Assembly (NCBI GenBank): GCA_044228505.1
Contig: JBGAUT010000005.1
Span: forward strand, 124,001-188,000
Origin: JAEUKA01 sp044228505
Lineage (GTDB): Bacteria > Myxococcota_A > Polyangia > Palsa-1104 > JAEUJZ01
Length of the DNA stretch: 64,000 bases
Reading direction: 5' to 3'
Shown in pieces: positions 24,807 to 33,508 of this stretch (position 1 is the first letter of the stretch; each line of letters starts with the position of its first letter). A program made the position numbers and the translations under genes. The notes beneath the pieces were generated by a model. The model was given only the letters and a program-made list of their open reading frames with translations. It had not been told where the DNA came from and searched no databases.

Positions 24807-24982
24807 AGCAGCAGCAAGCGTGGCAGCAGCAGCAAGCGTGGCAGCAGCAGCAGCAGATGCAGCAGCAGATGCAGCAGCAGCAGATGCAACAGCAGATGCA
24901 GCAACAGCAGATGCAGCAGCAAATGCAGCAGCAGATGCAGCAACAGCAGATGCAGCAGCAAATGCAGCAACAGCAAATGCAG
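24807..24982 (+). repeat. CAGCAG(ATG) repeat encoding Gln/Met tract
   Basis: About 175 bp of CAG/CAA codons interrupted by ATG at intervals of three to five codons (QQQMQQQMQQQQ), preceded by three GCGTGGCAGCAGCAGCAA units. The repeats are near-identical at the DNA level and likely to vary in length by slippage. They lie between the kinase domain and the membrane helix. Confidence 0.85.
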
Positions 24983-25639
24983 CCAGCGCAGATGCAGGGT
25001 CATCCGATGGCTTCGGGGGTCGTGCATCCGGGACAGATGCCGCAAGGGATGATGTCTGGGAACCCGATGGCCTCATCGGTGATGCCTGCACAGCCTGCAC
25101 AGCCTGCACAGTCCGCACAGCCCGCACAGCCCGCCGCTCCCATCGAAGTGGTATCGAATCCGGCGGCTCAGTCGGGAGCCCGCTCAACGACACTCTCTGG
25201 TGCCTCGGGTGAGGCTGCACCTAAGCGTCGCAAGCCGGCTCCTGTGCTGATCGGCTTTGCGGCCGCGATGGCACTTGGCTCGATGAGCATGGTTATGGTC
25301 AAATTTTTGCGGGGCGCGCCGCCCACAGTCGTTGCATCGCCTCGACCGGCTGACACGATCAAAGTCTCTGTAAAAACAGATCCGCCTGATGCCGAGATCG
25401 AACAGATCGGGCCGGAAGGCAAGGCGATTCACAAAGCGCCGCATACCTTCGTCGTTCCAAAGGACAGTGGCGCGATGAACCTGAAGATTCGGTCCGCTGG
25501 GTATCAGGAAGAGAGCCGGGTGGTGAATCCGTCCGAGGATCAAAACCTCGAGATCACACTGGCCAAGCACGTCCAAGCGCCGGAGCCACCGGTGACGGAT
25601 ACCAGCTCGACTCCCAAAGCGAAGACCGAGACCGTGTCC

Positions 25640-25945
25640 GGCAAAGAGACCAAAGAGCCGAAGGAAGCCAAGCCCGGCAAGGAGCCCAAGGAGGGCAAAG
25701 AGGGCAAGGTAGCCAAGGAAAGCAAGGAGCCGAAGGAAGCCAAGCCCGGCAAGGAGCCAAAGGAAGCCAAGCCCGGCAAGGAACCCAAGGATTCCAAAGA
25801 GGCGAAGGATTCGAAGGAAGCCAAGCCGGCGAAGGAGCCGAAGGACGCCAAGTCGGTGACCGCCAAGGAACCGAAAGACGCCAAGCCGGTGAAGGAAGCC
25901 AAGCCCGCGAAAGAAACGAAGGAGCCGAAGGGTCCGAAGAAGAAA
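25640..25945 (+). repeat. Lys/Glu/Pro repeat tract in kinase tail
   Basis: About 300 bp of imperfect repeats of AAGGAGCCGAAGGAAGCCAA-like units encoding KEPKEAKPG, KEPKDSKEAKD and similar. This is the extracytoplasmic C-terminus of the split kinase and looks like a flexible, highly charged, possibly cell-wall-associated tail. Confidence 0.85.
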
Positions 25946-25984
25946 AAGGAAGACCTACTGGCACCGGTGTTCTAGCGTCCCAAT

Positions 25985-26016
25985 CAATCTCCGTTTCCCC
26001 CAATCTCCGTTTCCCT
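25985..26016. repeat. Tandem 16-bp duplication
   Basis: CAATCTCCGTTTCCCC at 25985-26000 is repeated at 26001-26016 with only the last base changed. It lies between the kinase stop and the esterase gene and appears to be a recent slippage duplication. Confidence 0.85.
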
Positions 26017-26034
26017 CCTCTATCTGTGGTCTAC

Positions 26035-26949
26035 ATGAAACAAACTCGTCGCAGTTGGCCGATCGCGCCCGCATTCGCCGCGTTGGCAGTGCTGCTGTGC
26101 AGCGGTTGCCCAGGCCTGCGGATTCGCCAGGCTCGGGATCAGGTTCGTATTGTCGAGGATCTGCCCTATGTGAGAGGCAGTCAGAATCCCAAACAGCGTC
26201 TCGATCTGTACCTTCCGAAGACCTCCCGAGACTTCCCCATGGTGCTGTTTGTTCACGGTGGGTTTTGGCGGAATCAGGATCGTCGCTACTACCAAGCATT
26301 CACGGGGCTGCATGGAAATGTGGGGGTAGCGCTCGCAAAACGTGGGTTTGGGGTGGCGGTGGCAAGCTATCGACTTCTTCCCTCTGCCTCGCTTACGGAT
26401 CAGCTTGCGGATGTCGTGGCGGCGGCTCAGTTTACTGTCGACCATGCACAGGAATACGGAGGCAACCCACGCAAGCTGGTGCTCGCTGGCTTTTCAGCAG
26501 GAGGACACCTGATCATGTCTCTGTGTGTGGATCCGGAACGACTCAAACAGGTGTCTGCGCAGCCCTCTGTAGTGCGCGGATGCGTCTCTGTGTCCGGGGT
26601 TCTCGACATTTCTGCGATGGCGGCAGGGCAAGATGCCGAGTTCAACAAAGAAGTCACAGACCGTCACTTTGGGACAGCACGGGATGGACTCGCACGGTTT
26701 TCACCGATACAGCAATTCTCTGCGCAGATGCCTATGCCGCTGATTTTGTGGGCTGAAAGGGACTATCCGTTTGTGAAGCAAGCGGGGCATTCCGCCGTCG
26801 ATAAAATCAAATCGCTAGGGCTTACTCCGCAAGCCAAAGAACTGGCGGGTCATGACCACGCAGACATGGTCCTTCGCATCAATAGCAAAGAGGATCAGGT
26901 CACAGAGTCGGTCGTGGAGTTTCTGACGAGCGTGATGAATCAGCCGTAG
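26035..26949 (+). CDS. Alpha/beta-hydrolase esterase lipoprotein
   Basis: 304 residues from ATG 26035 (GTG 26026 is also open; neither has a good SD). A basic signal ends LLCSGC, so it is probably a lipoprotein. The hydrolase is of the BD-FAE/HSL-like type: oxyanion HGGFW at 74-78, nucleophile GFSAGG (Ser154), and a final His in GHDHADMV; ASYRLLPSASLTDQLADVVAAAQFTVDHAQEYGGNP is the usual segment before the nucleophile strand. These enzymes hydrolyse short acyl or feruloyl/acetyl esters, often on carbohydrates. The gene stands convergently to the nos operon and 60 bp after the kinase remnant. Confidence 0.88.
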   Translation: MKQTRRSWPIAPAFAALAVLLCSGCPGLRIRQARDQVRIVEDLPYVRGSQNPKQRLDLYLPKTSRDFPMVLFVHGGFWRNQDRRYYQAFTGLHGNVGVALAKRGFGVAVASYRLLPSASLTDQLADVVAAAQFTVDHAQEYGGNPRKLVLAGFSAGGHLIMSLCVDPERLKQVSAQPSVVRGCVSVSGVLDISAMAAGQDAEFNKEVTDRHFGTARDGLARFSPIQQFSAQMPMPLILWAERDYPFVKQAGHSAVDKIKSLGLTPQAKELAGHDHADMVLRINSKEDQVTESVVEFLTSVMNQP

Positions 26950-26971
26950 CGGGCCGGAAGAGCAGGATGAT

Positions 26972-27613
26972 CTATTCGTGTCCGGTTGCGGCGTTCCGTC
27001 GCCCGATCCACAGATGTCCAAGCAGGGTCAGCGTGATTCCGGTGAGAAACACCCCAACCATGATGCTGCCGAGCTGCGGGAAGCTGTGGGTGGTGAAGTT
27101 GGCGACGTCCTTGGTTCCCAAGATGACGGGTGTAAACGGCTTGATCTTGACCGGTGCTTCTGGTGACAGGTCGTGTCCGTACAGATAGAGCTGATAGACA
27201 AAGCGGCCGAATGCAAACAGGCCTCCGTACAGAGACAGTACCGTGAGATCAACCAGTGCTCGGATATCTCCAATCACCGCCACTCGTAAGGTAAGGAGTG
27301 CCAGTGCTCCGAGAAAAAACGGCAGAAAATCCAGATCCGCAAACGCACGCTGATCGAGTTTGCGCATACCGATGTAGTGATTGAGGGTGTTGATCTCTTG
27401 GATGTCGTGTCCCTCATTGCCTCCGACGATCTTGTACGCGTAGATGTCCATCGATAGCCCCTGCGGATACTGTGGTGCCTCCATGCTGATCTTCCACAGT
27501 GGAAACCACAGAGACAGAAGCAGAGGCACCGTTAGCAGCGCGAGGACCAAGCGGGAGCGCGGCAGAATGGGTCTCGACAGAAACTCGTAAAACTTCGCTA
27601 GGTATAGCTTCAT
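26972..27613 (-). CDS. Membrane protein of the nos operon
   Basis: 213 residues with four or five predicted transmembrane helices (LVLALLTVPLLLSLWFPLW, FFLGALALLTLRVAVI, LTVLSLYGGLFAFGRFVY, LGSIMVGVFLTGITLTLLGHLWI). A large extracytoplasmic loop (ISMEAPQYPQGLSMDIYAYKIVGGNEGHDIQEINTLNHYIGMRKLDQ) contains His residues and a Met. It is the last gene of the nos run, 5 bp after nosY, and similar proteins accompany nos genes in some clade II clusters. I infer a role in NosZ maturation or copper supply, but there is no characterised homologue I can name. Confidence 0.72.
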   Translation of the reverse strand: MKLYLAKFYEFLSRPILPRSRLVLALLTVPLLLSLWFPLWKISMEAPQYPQGLSMDIYAYKIVGGNEGHDIQEINTLNHYIGMRKLDQRAFADLDFLPFFLGALALLTLRVAVIGDIRALVDLTVLSLYGGLFAFGRFVYQLYLYGHDLSPEAPVKIKPFTPVILGTKDVANFTTHSFPQLGSIMVGVFLTGITLTLLGHLWIGRRNAATGHE

Positions 27614-27618
27614 CGCTG

Positions 27619-28485
27619 TTACACCAAATCACTTGAACGGAACGAGCGGGCCGCAGCGGCCAGACAGAGTCCGCCAAAGAGGGTAGGCCAGGCCAGACCG
27701 AGTCCCAGCAGCACACCGGAGCCCAGACGATTGGCCAGAAAGAAACCCACCGGGCCCAGTGTGGATAGCTCGGGCTCGACGGCCGATAGGAGTGCCAAGC
27801 GGGCTGCCTGGATCGGATTGCTGGCCGACAAAAGCAGGATCGAAGCCGCCGGCAGTCGCATTCGCAGCAGCAGCCCGATCAATCCAAAGTCGAGCAGCAG
27901 AACCGCCACAAAGTACGCGAGCAGCATGTAGATCATGGCGCGAGTCTGACTGCGTACGGTGGTGGAAATGAGCAGTCCTAATCCTGTGAAGGCAAACAGC
28001 AGAGACCCAGACACCAGCAGTGAACGACCAAGGAATGGCCACGGAATCGCCTGATGAAGCAGGACTCGCAGCAGCACACTACATAGGACAAGGAGTGCGG
28101 CAAACGGCAGGAGCAGGGATAGATAGCGCACGGTGGCGACCGCCAGAAAGTAGCGATTGCGGTCGAGTGGATGGGAAAACAAGAGCTCAAGCGTACCGTC
28201 GAGTCGACTGGAGACGATCACCTGTCCGGTGGCCATGAGTGCGAGCAGCGGCAAAAGCAGCAGCAGCGCATGGACCAAAGAGAGCAGGACTCTGCCCGTC
28301 CCCGTAAATCCCATGAAGCTTGACTCTCGCATTCCGACCAGCACAAACGCACCGCAGAGGAATCCATACAGGACGATGCACAGCAGCAGCCAGCGCGAGC
28401 GGCGAACCTCGGCCCAATCGAGCCGCGCCACGGAGCGGAATCCACTGACACGTACGGCTTTGCTGGAGCCCGGTGCGGTACTCAT
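27619..28485 (-). CDS. nosY: NosY-type ABC transporter permease
   Basis: 288 residues with six predicted transmembrane helices (LLCIVLYGFLCGAFVLVG, LLSLVHALLLLLPLLALMATGQVIV, LLLPFAALLVLCSVLLRVLL, SLLVSGSLLFAFTGLGLLIS, MIYMLLAYFVAVLLLDFGLIGLLL, FFLANRLGSGVLLGLGLAW). The SSRLDGTLELLFSHPLDRNRYF motif in the first cytoplasmic loop is typical of NosY and related ABC-2 permeases. With NosF it forms the NosFY ATP-driven machine that works with NosD to assemble the CuZ cluster of NosZ. The start overlaps nosL by ATGA. Confidence 0.88.
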   Translation of the reverse strand: MSTAPGSSKAVRVSGFRSVARLDWAEVRRSRWLLLCIVLYGFLCGAFVLVGMRESSFMGFTGTGRVLLSLVHALLLLLPLLALMATGQVIVSSRLDGTLELLFSHPLDRNRYFLAVATVRYLSLLLPFAALLVLCSVLLRVLLHQAIPWPFLGRSLLVSGSLLFAFTGLGLLISTTVRSQTRAMIYMLLAYFVAVLLLDFGLIGLLLRMRLPAASILLLSASNPIQAARLALLSAVEPELSTLGPVGFFLANRLGSGVLLGLGLAWPTLFGGLCLAAAARSFRSSDLV

Positions 28486-28919
28486 GGCGTGGCTCCAGAT
28501 GCAACTACCTTGCGAGTGGCTTCCTCGTACGAGATCGCGCCGACCACACCGGGAGCGGCAGCACCGAGGTTGTATCCCATCGGAGTTGGCTCTACGGGAA
28601 CAAACACTGTGTGACTGCCAGTGAGCCAGCGGTCCTCGCTGTGGTGATGAAAGTAGATTGCATGTACGGCGCGATGCTGCTCCGCTTGATAGCGCAGCAG
28701 ACAGCCGGGATCATCGAAGTTCAAGATGTCGCCTTCTTGGGTCTGTAGCTGGGCCGCAAAGCGGGGCTCTCCAACGTGCATGTGACAGTGCGCGCAGGCT
28801 TCCTTGTCCCAGACAATGTCCACAGGACCGCTCGGGAGTCGCTGGAGCCAGCGCAGCGTGAACAGCAGACCTCCACCAAACGATAGTATCAGCACGAGTA
28901 GAAGGATGAGTCGCTTCAT
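28482..28919 (-). CDS. nosL: NosL-family copper chaperone
   Basis: 145 residues with an N-terminal hydrophobic anchor (LILLLVLILSFGGGLLF) and no lipobox, so a membrane-anchored periplasmic domain. The NosL core is DKEACAHCHMHVGEPRFAAQLQTQEGDILNFDDPGCLLRY, including the Cys-His-Cys-Met cluster (CAHCHM) that binds Cu(I) in this family, and a later DDPGC Cys. NosL delivers copper to NosDFY for NosZ maturation. It overlaps nosF upstream and nosY downstream by 4 bp each (ATGA), so all three are translationally coupled. Confidence 0.9.
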   Translation of the reverse strand: MKRLILLLVLILSFGGGLLFTLRWLQRLPSGPVDIVWDKEACAHCHMHVGEPRFAAQLQTQEGDILNFDDPGCLLRYQAEQHRAVHAIYFHHHSEDRWLTGSHTVFVPVEPTPMGYNLGAAAPGVVGAISYEEATRKVVASGATP

Positions 28920-29839
28920 GCGGGTACCTGGGACGGGGTCGAATCAGTTGCGGCTGCAGTAGGAAGGTCAATCGACTCCAGCTCGCGGACATTTAGGTTG
29001 ACGAGATGTTTACCTAGCTGCTGGTTGAGTCGGCCGAGCAGATCAAGCTTGTCACCGTGCCGCACCGTGGCTGTCCATAGCGAGCGCGCTCCCTCACAGA
29101 ACCCGAGATCGATGAGAACTTGCCGGGACGCATCCGCATCCACCACCAGCTCGATGATGCTGAGCGCTCGTTCTCCCAAGAACTCTTGCACCGGGCCAAA
29201 GTAGCTTGCTCGACCTTCTGCCAAGACCAATACATGATCCACCAAGTGCCGCACCTCTTCCAAGCGATGAGAGCACAGGATGAGAGTCGCAGAAGCAGCG
29301 TGCTTGGCATAGAGTCGAAAGAAGCGATCGCGGGAGCGAGCATCGAGGCTGGCCGTTGGCTCATCCAGTACGTAAAGCTGCGATTGACTGGCCAACGCAA
29401 GGGCTATGAGGAGCTTCTGTTTCATTCCTCCGGATAGGTTCCGAAGTGGCCGATTGCGAAGCTCGCGAAGGTCCAGAGCCAGCTCATCACAGAGTGCCGA
29501 AACAGAGTCTACCGGAATGCCGCGAAGGTCGCAGACCGCAGCAACAACCTCGGAAACGGGGGCTCCCAATTGCGGTGCAATCTGCGGGACGTAGCCAATC
29601 TGGGTAAGCAAGCTCGCATGATCAGAAAAGGGGTCTTTGCCCGCAATGCGGACGTCACCTTCGGCTGCGCACAATCCCAGCAGGATTCGCACCAGCGTCG
29701 ACTTTCCGGAGCCATTGGGACCGACCAAGCCGACTCTCTGTCCGCTCGCGATGCGGAGGTGGAGTCCACGCAGAACTTCGGTATCCCCGAAGCACTTGCG
29801 GACGTTGCGAAGCTCAATTTCCACTGGGCAACTCCACAT
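28916..29839 (-). CDS. nosF: NosF ABC transporter ATPase
   Basis: 307 residues. Walker A GPNGSGKST, Q-loop region IGYVPQ, ABC signature NLSGGMKQKLL, Walker B LYVLDEPTASLD, and switch His in ILCSHRLEEV. It is the energising subunit of NosDFY. The C-terminal 80 residues (ALSIIELVVDADASRQVLIDLGFCEGARSLWTATV) are an extension of the NosF kind. It starts 26 bp inside nosD; GTG 29824 is an alternative start closer to the domain (VEIELRNV). Confidence 0.92.
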   Translation of the reverse strand: MWSCPVEIELRNVRKCFGDTEVLRGLHLRIASGQRVGLVGPNGSGKSTLVRILLGLCAAEGDVRIAGKDPFSDHASLLTQIGYVPQIAPQLGAPVSEVVAAVCDLRGIPVDSVSALCDELALDLRELRNRPLRNLSGGMKQKLLIALALASQSQLYVLDEPTASLDARSRDRFFRLYAKHAASATLILCSHRLEEVRHLVDHVLVLAEGRASYFGPVQEFLGERALSIIELVVDADASRQVLIDLGFCEGARSLWTATVRHGDKLDLLGRLNQQLGKHLVNLNVRELESIDLPTAAATDSTPSQVPA

Positions 29840-31130
29840 TGATTGTGCGCATCACCGGACTCTTATCAATCAGCACTGGCTGTGGTTTGAGCAGCGGCAA
29901 GATGTAACTGAGCGCCTCAGTGAGCCGTAGCGAGGGTGTACCGCGAAGAAACTGAAGATCTGCGAATCGTTCCATGAGGTTGGCAGTCAGGCTCCGTAGC
30001 TCATAGGGAACATCACCGATCCCATCTCCGTCGAGATCAAAGCCCGCGTAGTCATCCCAGTCATTGCCTTGCCACTGGGTGCCGAGCGCATCACCACCAC
30101 CCTCGACTCGCACCTGGATCTGGTTGTCATGGAAGCTGTTCCCGATAAAGCGGTTCCCGCGCTGGCTGCTGTGGAAGACGACCGCCGCATCGGACAAGCG
30201 GAACATGTTGCGCGCAAAGTGATTGTGATGCTGCTGCTGAATCGGCGAGGTATCAAGATAAACGGACAGAGTGTTGCGCAGAAACACGTTGTTTTCGACG
30301 GTGAGATTTCCTGATTCCTTGACCCCAAGGCCCATTCCTGCCGCTCCTCCTGACGCCGCGACCAGGTTTCCGCGATAGTCAATGTTGTAGCTGTACATCA
30401 CAAACGTACCAACGACATTGCCGAGGGATCGATTGCCGCGCATGGTGATGTCGCGACTGTACATCAGGTGCATACCGTACCGGCTGCGAGTGATCAGGTT
30501 GTCTTCGATGTGAATGCGCTGGCTGTAGCGCGTTACCAGATCGCGAGCGTCGCGGATGAAGTTGGCGGACAGAGTCGAGTCCTGCGTTTCCCAAAAGCGA
30601 ATGCCATCACCGCGCAGCCCGAACGGCAGATCAGTACGTCCTGCGATATCACAGTGATGCACGCGAACTCGCTTGGACTTGTCCACCAGGATTCCGAACG
30701 TCGCACCACGGACCGTGACATCCTCGACCACGATGTCCTCGCCTTCCATCTGAACTGCGGCATCGAGCTTGTCAAAGCGCGGCCCACTGCCGCTCACCGT
30801 GACTCCTAACAGTCGACTGCCCTTGCCGCGCAGACGAACCGTGGTTCCTTCTCCGCTCGACACAATGGTTGCGGTTCGGGGGCCAAAGACCGTCTGACCG
30901 CGTGCGATAAGCAGTGGTCCCTGATGGCGACCCGCCGCGAGACAGAAGTGGGCTTGATCCGGGGCTTCGTCCAGCGTCCGCTGGAGTGCTTGTTGCGGAC
31001 TCACAGTGATGCAGTCCGCTGGTGCAGCCGGTGCCAAGTGGGGCGGTGCGGTGTTCGGAATGGGAGAGACCGGCTCGCCGCAGGCCGCGACCAAAGGGAG
31101 GAATGCGATAGAGCACAGGATGTTGGACAC
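29814..31130 (-). CDS. nosD: NosD, CuZ-site assembly protein, lipidated
   Basis: 438 residues from GTG 31130. The signal ends LPLVAAC (Cys17), indicating a lipoprotein. The rest is a right-handed beta-helix of the CASH type with the characteristic rungs: VEDVTVRGATFGILVDKSKRVRVHHCDIAGR, GDGIRFWETQDSTLSANFIRDARDLVTRYSQRIHIEDNLITRSRYGMHLMYSRDITMRGNRSLGNVVGTFVMYSYNIDYRGN. The YGMHLMYS and FVMYS rungs are signature elements of NosD, which supports insertion of the tetranuclear copper-sulfide centre of NosZ. It follows nosZ by 39 bp. Confidence 0.93.
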   Translation of the reverse strand: MSNILCSIAFLPLVAACGEPVSPIPNTAPPHLAPAAPADCITVSPQQALQRTLDEAPDQAHFCLAAGRHQGPLLIARGQTVFGPRTATIVSSGEGTTVRLRGKGSRLLGVTVSGSGPRFDKLDAAVQMEGEDIVVEDVTVRGATFGILVDKSKRVRVHHCDIAGRTDLPFGLRGDGIRFWETQDSTLSANFIRDARDLVTRYSQRIHIEDNLITRSRYGMHLMYSRDITMRGNRSLGNVVGTFVMYSYNIDYRGNLVAASGGAAGMGLGVKESGNLTVENNVFLRNTLSVYLDTSPIQQQHHNHFARNMFRLSDAAVVFHSSQRGNRFIGNSFHDNQIQVRVEGGGDALGTQWQGNDWDDYAGFDLDGDGIGDVPYELRSLTANLMERFADLQFLRGTPSLRLTEALSYILPLLKPQPVLIDKSPVMRTINVELPSGN

Positions 31131-31169
31131 GGCGTGGGTGCGATCTGGGCGAGGCCCTCGGGCTTGTGG

Positions 31170-33218
31170 CTACTTGGTTTTCGCAGGTGATGGCTTGGCG
31201 GTGGCTGGTTTGGTCGCCGCCGCAGCGGGCTTGGCGGTTCCGTCTCCCTTTGGTTCAACCAGGAAGTAGCCAGCCATCTCTAGGTGGAGCGCAGAACAGA
31301 ACTCGGTGCAGTACAGCGGATAGACGCCGGGCTTGTCTGCCAAAAAGCTCACGTTCGCGTGCTTGCCGGGCTCGAGCGACAGATTGATGTTGTAGCTGCC
31401 GATGGCAAATCCGTGGGTGGCATCCTTCGCTTGCTCGACGTTGGTGATGTGGAAGTGAACCATCTCACCTTCCTTTACGCGCACGATGTCTGGTGTGAAG
31501 TGGCTACGGACCGCACTCATGTAGACATGAACGCCGTCGTTCTGACGCTCAATCCGCTCCTTGCCACCTTCGGTCGCTGTGGGATCTTTTTGGTGCGTGA
31601 CCGGATCAGTACCGATCGGCTTGTACACATCAATGGCCTTGATTTTGTCGGCCTTGATCATCTGCGCATAGTGCGGTTCACCGAGCGGCAGCGGCATGTC
31701 GTACAGGAGCTGGAGCTTCTGGCTGGTCAGGTCGACGAGCTGGAAGTTCTGTGGCAGAAGCGGCCCGACATCGGTGAATCGATCGATCGCCCACTTGTTC
31801 ATGGCCACCAGGTACTTGCCGTCAGGGCTGACCGTGTCTCCTTCCGCTGCAGAGAGGTGTCCGATGTTGTAGTGGGTCGAGATCTTTTCGATGACCTTGA
31901 GATCCTTGAGCGACCACTTGGCAACCTTGGATTCGATGAAGACCGAGGTATAGGCATTCCCCTGGCCGTCAAACTGCGTATGCAGTGGTCCCAGTCCGAT
32001 CTCGCACTGACCCCTGATTGAGTCCTGGAACGGCAGAATCGGGACTCCGTAGGGGTCCTTGCCTTGGAACTTTTTGTCGGCGATAAGCTGCTTGATCTTG
32101 TCGATGCTGTAGATGGTGGTGTGAGTGTCGAGCTTGCCACCAACCACGATCTCTTTGCCATCGGGCGTGACGTCCACGCCGTGCGGACTCTTGGGCTCTG
32201 GAATGAAGTAGAGAATGCCTTCGTCGATGGCGGTTTGCAGGCGAATCACCTTCATATCGCCAATCTGTTCGGCCTTGCCGGCCTTGAAGACTTCCTCTGC
32301 CTTCTTCCAGTTTACGACGTGGAGATAGTCCATGTCGCTCTGCGATGCGCCCGATTCCAAAGACGGCTTGCCTTCCATGTTTCCGCCGGTGGCACGCTCG
32401 GTATTGATCGAGTTGAAGAATGCCCAGCCATCTGACGCGAGCTTTCCTGCGTCCGCTAGATCTTGCATGTAGGGCGGGAACTCTACCGCAAACGACTGCT
32501 CGCGATCGATGCGTCCCTTTTGACGATCGAACTTCCAGAACACACCGGCACCGCGATATTCATCATTGAACTTGTCAATGTCGGCGTACTTCCCACCAAG
32601 CGGCGCAGGATACTGACTGCCCTCGATTACATAGTCGGTGTTGGGAGTCACAAAGGTCGCGCCGTGCTCGCTTTGTAGGACGTTGCTGGTCACGATTTGC
32701 ACGGTCGTGAAGTCCTTGAGGTTGACCACCGCAACCCGTGGACTGGCCTTGTCGTTTACAAAGATAAACTGACCATCGTAGTCGCCTGCTGTCTCGCTGA
32801 GCGCCGGGTGATGCATGTCACCCCAGGTGATGTCTTTCCCGTTGCGCTGTCCCCCTTTTAGTACGGCTTTGCTGCCATCGTCGAAGCCATAGCCTTGCCA
32901 CGGTTCCGGTGTGAAGACGCCAACGTACTTGAGGATTCTCATGCTCGGGACACCGATGACAATCAAGTTGCCGCCGTGTCCTCCCGATGCAAACAGCAGG
33001 TACTCATCCTTCTTTCCGGTGGGCGTGTACGTCTTGAGTGCGGCAACCGCATCGGCTTCGCTCAGACCACGCGCCTTCAGTAGTTCTCCCAGGCTGCTGC
33101 CTCCCGCTGAGCCCCCCTGCGAGCCATTTGGTCCCTCATTGCAGGCCCCGAGAAGAAGCGGTCCTGCCGATAGTGACAGGGCCAACGCGACACTCCTGTT
33201 TGTCTTCCGCATGGTCAT
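31170..33218 (-). CDS. nosZ: Nitrous-oxide reductase, clade II type, lipoprotein signal
   Basis: 682 residues; reduces N2O to N2 in the periplasm. Instead of a Tat signal it has a Sec lipoprotein signal (VALALSLSAGPLLLGAC, Cys26), as in clade II enzymes, so it should be membrane-anchored. The N-terminal seven-blade propeller keeps CuZ histidines (DMHHPALSETAGDYDG, SEHGATF, SPHGVDVTPDGKE, HTTIYS, LGPLHTQFDGQ, YNIGHLSAAEGD). The C-terminal cupredoxin has the CuA site CTEFCSALHLEM with Cys637, Cys641, His645 and Met648. Either ATG 33218 or ATG 33212 may start it. A 40-residue Ala/Lys/Pro tail follows. First gene of the nos operon. Confidence 0.96.
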   Translation of the reverse strand: MTMRKTNRSVALALSLSAGPLLLGACNEGPNGSQGGSAGGSSLGELLKARGLSEADAVAALKTYTPTGKKDEYLLFASGGHGGNLIVIGVPSMRILKYVGVFTPEPWQGYGFDDGSKAVLKGGQRNGKDITWGDMHHPALSETAGDYDGQFIFVNDKASPRVAVVNLKDFTTVQIVTSNVLQSEHGATFVTPNTDYVIEGSQYPAPLGGKYADIDKFNDEYRGAGVFWKFDRQKGRIDREQSFAVEFPPYMQDLADAGKLASDGWAFFNSINTERATGGNMEGKPSLESGASQSDMDYLHVVNWKKAEEVFKAGKAEQIGDMKVIRLQTAIDEGILYFIPEPKSPHGVDVTPDGKEIVVGGKLDTHTTIYSIDKIKQLIADKKFQGKDPYGVPILPFQDSIRGQCEIGLGPLHTQFDGQGNAYTSVFIESKVAKWSLKDLKVIEKISTHYNIGHLSAAEGDTVSPDGKYLVAMNKWAIDRFTDVGPLLPQNFQLVDLTSQKLQLLYDMPLPLGEPHYAQMIKADKIKAIDVYKPIGTDPVTHQKDPTATEGGKERIERQNDGVHVYMSAVRSHFTPDIVRVKEGEMVHFHITNVEQAKDATHGFAIGSYNINLSLEPGKHANVSFLADKPGVYPLYCTEFCSALHLEMAGYFLVEPKGDGTAKPAAAATKPATAKPSPAKTK

Positions 33219-33284
33219 CTCTCTTCACTTCTTTGTGCGTTGCCGAGGACGCGTTCCGAAAACGGTACGTCTTGCTATTGGTTA

Positions 33285-33299
33285 TGGATCGGCGATCCA
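33285..33299. promoter_or_regulatory. Palindrome upstream of nosZ
   Basis: TGGATCG-G-CGATCCA is a perfect 7-bp dyad, 67 bp upstream of the nosZ start, in an AT-rich patch of the divergent region 33219-33508. It is a candidate operator. I found no canonical FNR or NNR box there. A second dyad, CATGGT(N15)ACCATG, lies at 33386-33412. The rest of this region shows nothing recognisable. Confidence 0.35.
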
Positions 33300-33508
33300 A
33301 AACCATATTTTCAATACTTCATATGTACACACGACCACGAGGCGAAGATCAATAGGTATGTAAGCAAAATGTACTGTGTGCGCACATGGTCTCCTTTGGT
33401 CAAGAACCATGAGCGTTTCCGAGTGGTTTGGCGGTCCGGCGATTTTTTTACAGCGAGGAGCGACTGGCGCGGCGAGAATCAGGCAAGGTCTGCTGACCAG
33501 GAGTCTCA

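Larger units (their letters stand above)
23850..25975 (+). pseudogene. Ser/Thr protein kinase, 3' part with TM and repeat tail
   Basis: This is the remainder of the kinase split at 19828. A frame from ATG 23762 stays open but starts in inserted DNA. It has the alpha-C glutamate region RFFNEA, HRDLKPEN, LLDFGIAKL, GTPTYMSPEQC and the C-lobe, but lacks the glycine loop and VAVK lysine, so any product is catalytically dead. After the kinase (to about residue 265 of the 23762 frame) come a Met/Pro/Gly region, a Gln/Met repeat, a transmembrane helix (VLIGFAAAMALGSMSMVMVKF), a PEGA-like extracytoplasmic domain (IKVSVKTDPPDAEIEQIGPEGKAIHKAPHTFVVP) and a long KEPKEAKPG repeat tail. In the intact form this would be a membrane receptor kinase, typical of myxobacteria. 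Confidence 0.9.

Noticed and set aside
24807..24982. CRISPR-like array.
   Set aside because: The repeats are contiguous codon-size units without spacers, in frame within a coding region. I saw no CRISPR array or cas gene anywhere in the window.
24553..25220. Several 150-220 codon frames on both strands over the kinase repeat region.
   Set aside because: They are alternative readings of the CAG repeat (poly-Ser or poly-Ala tracts) and have no independent support.
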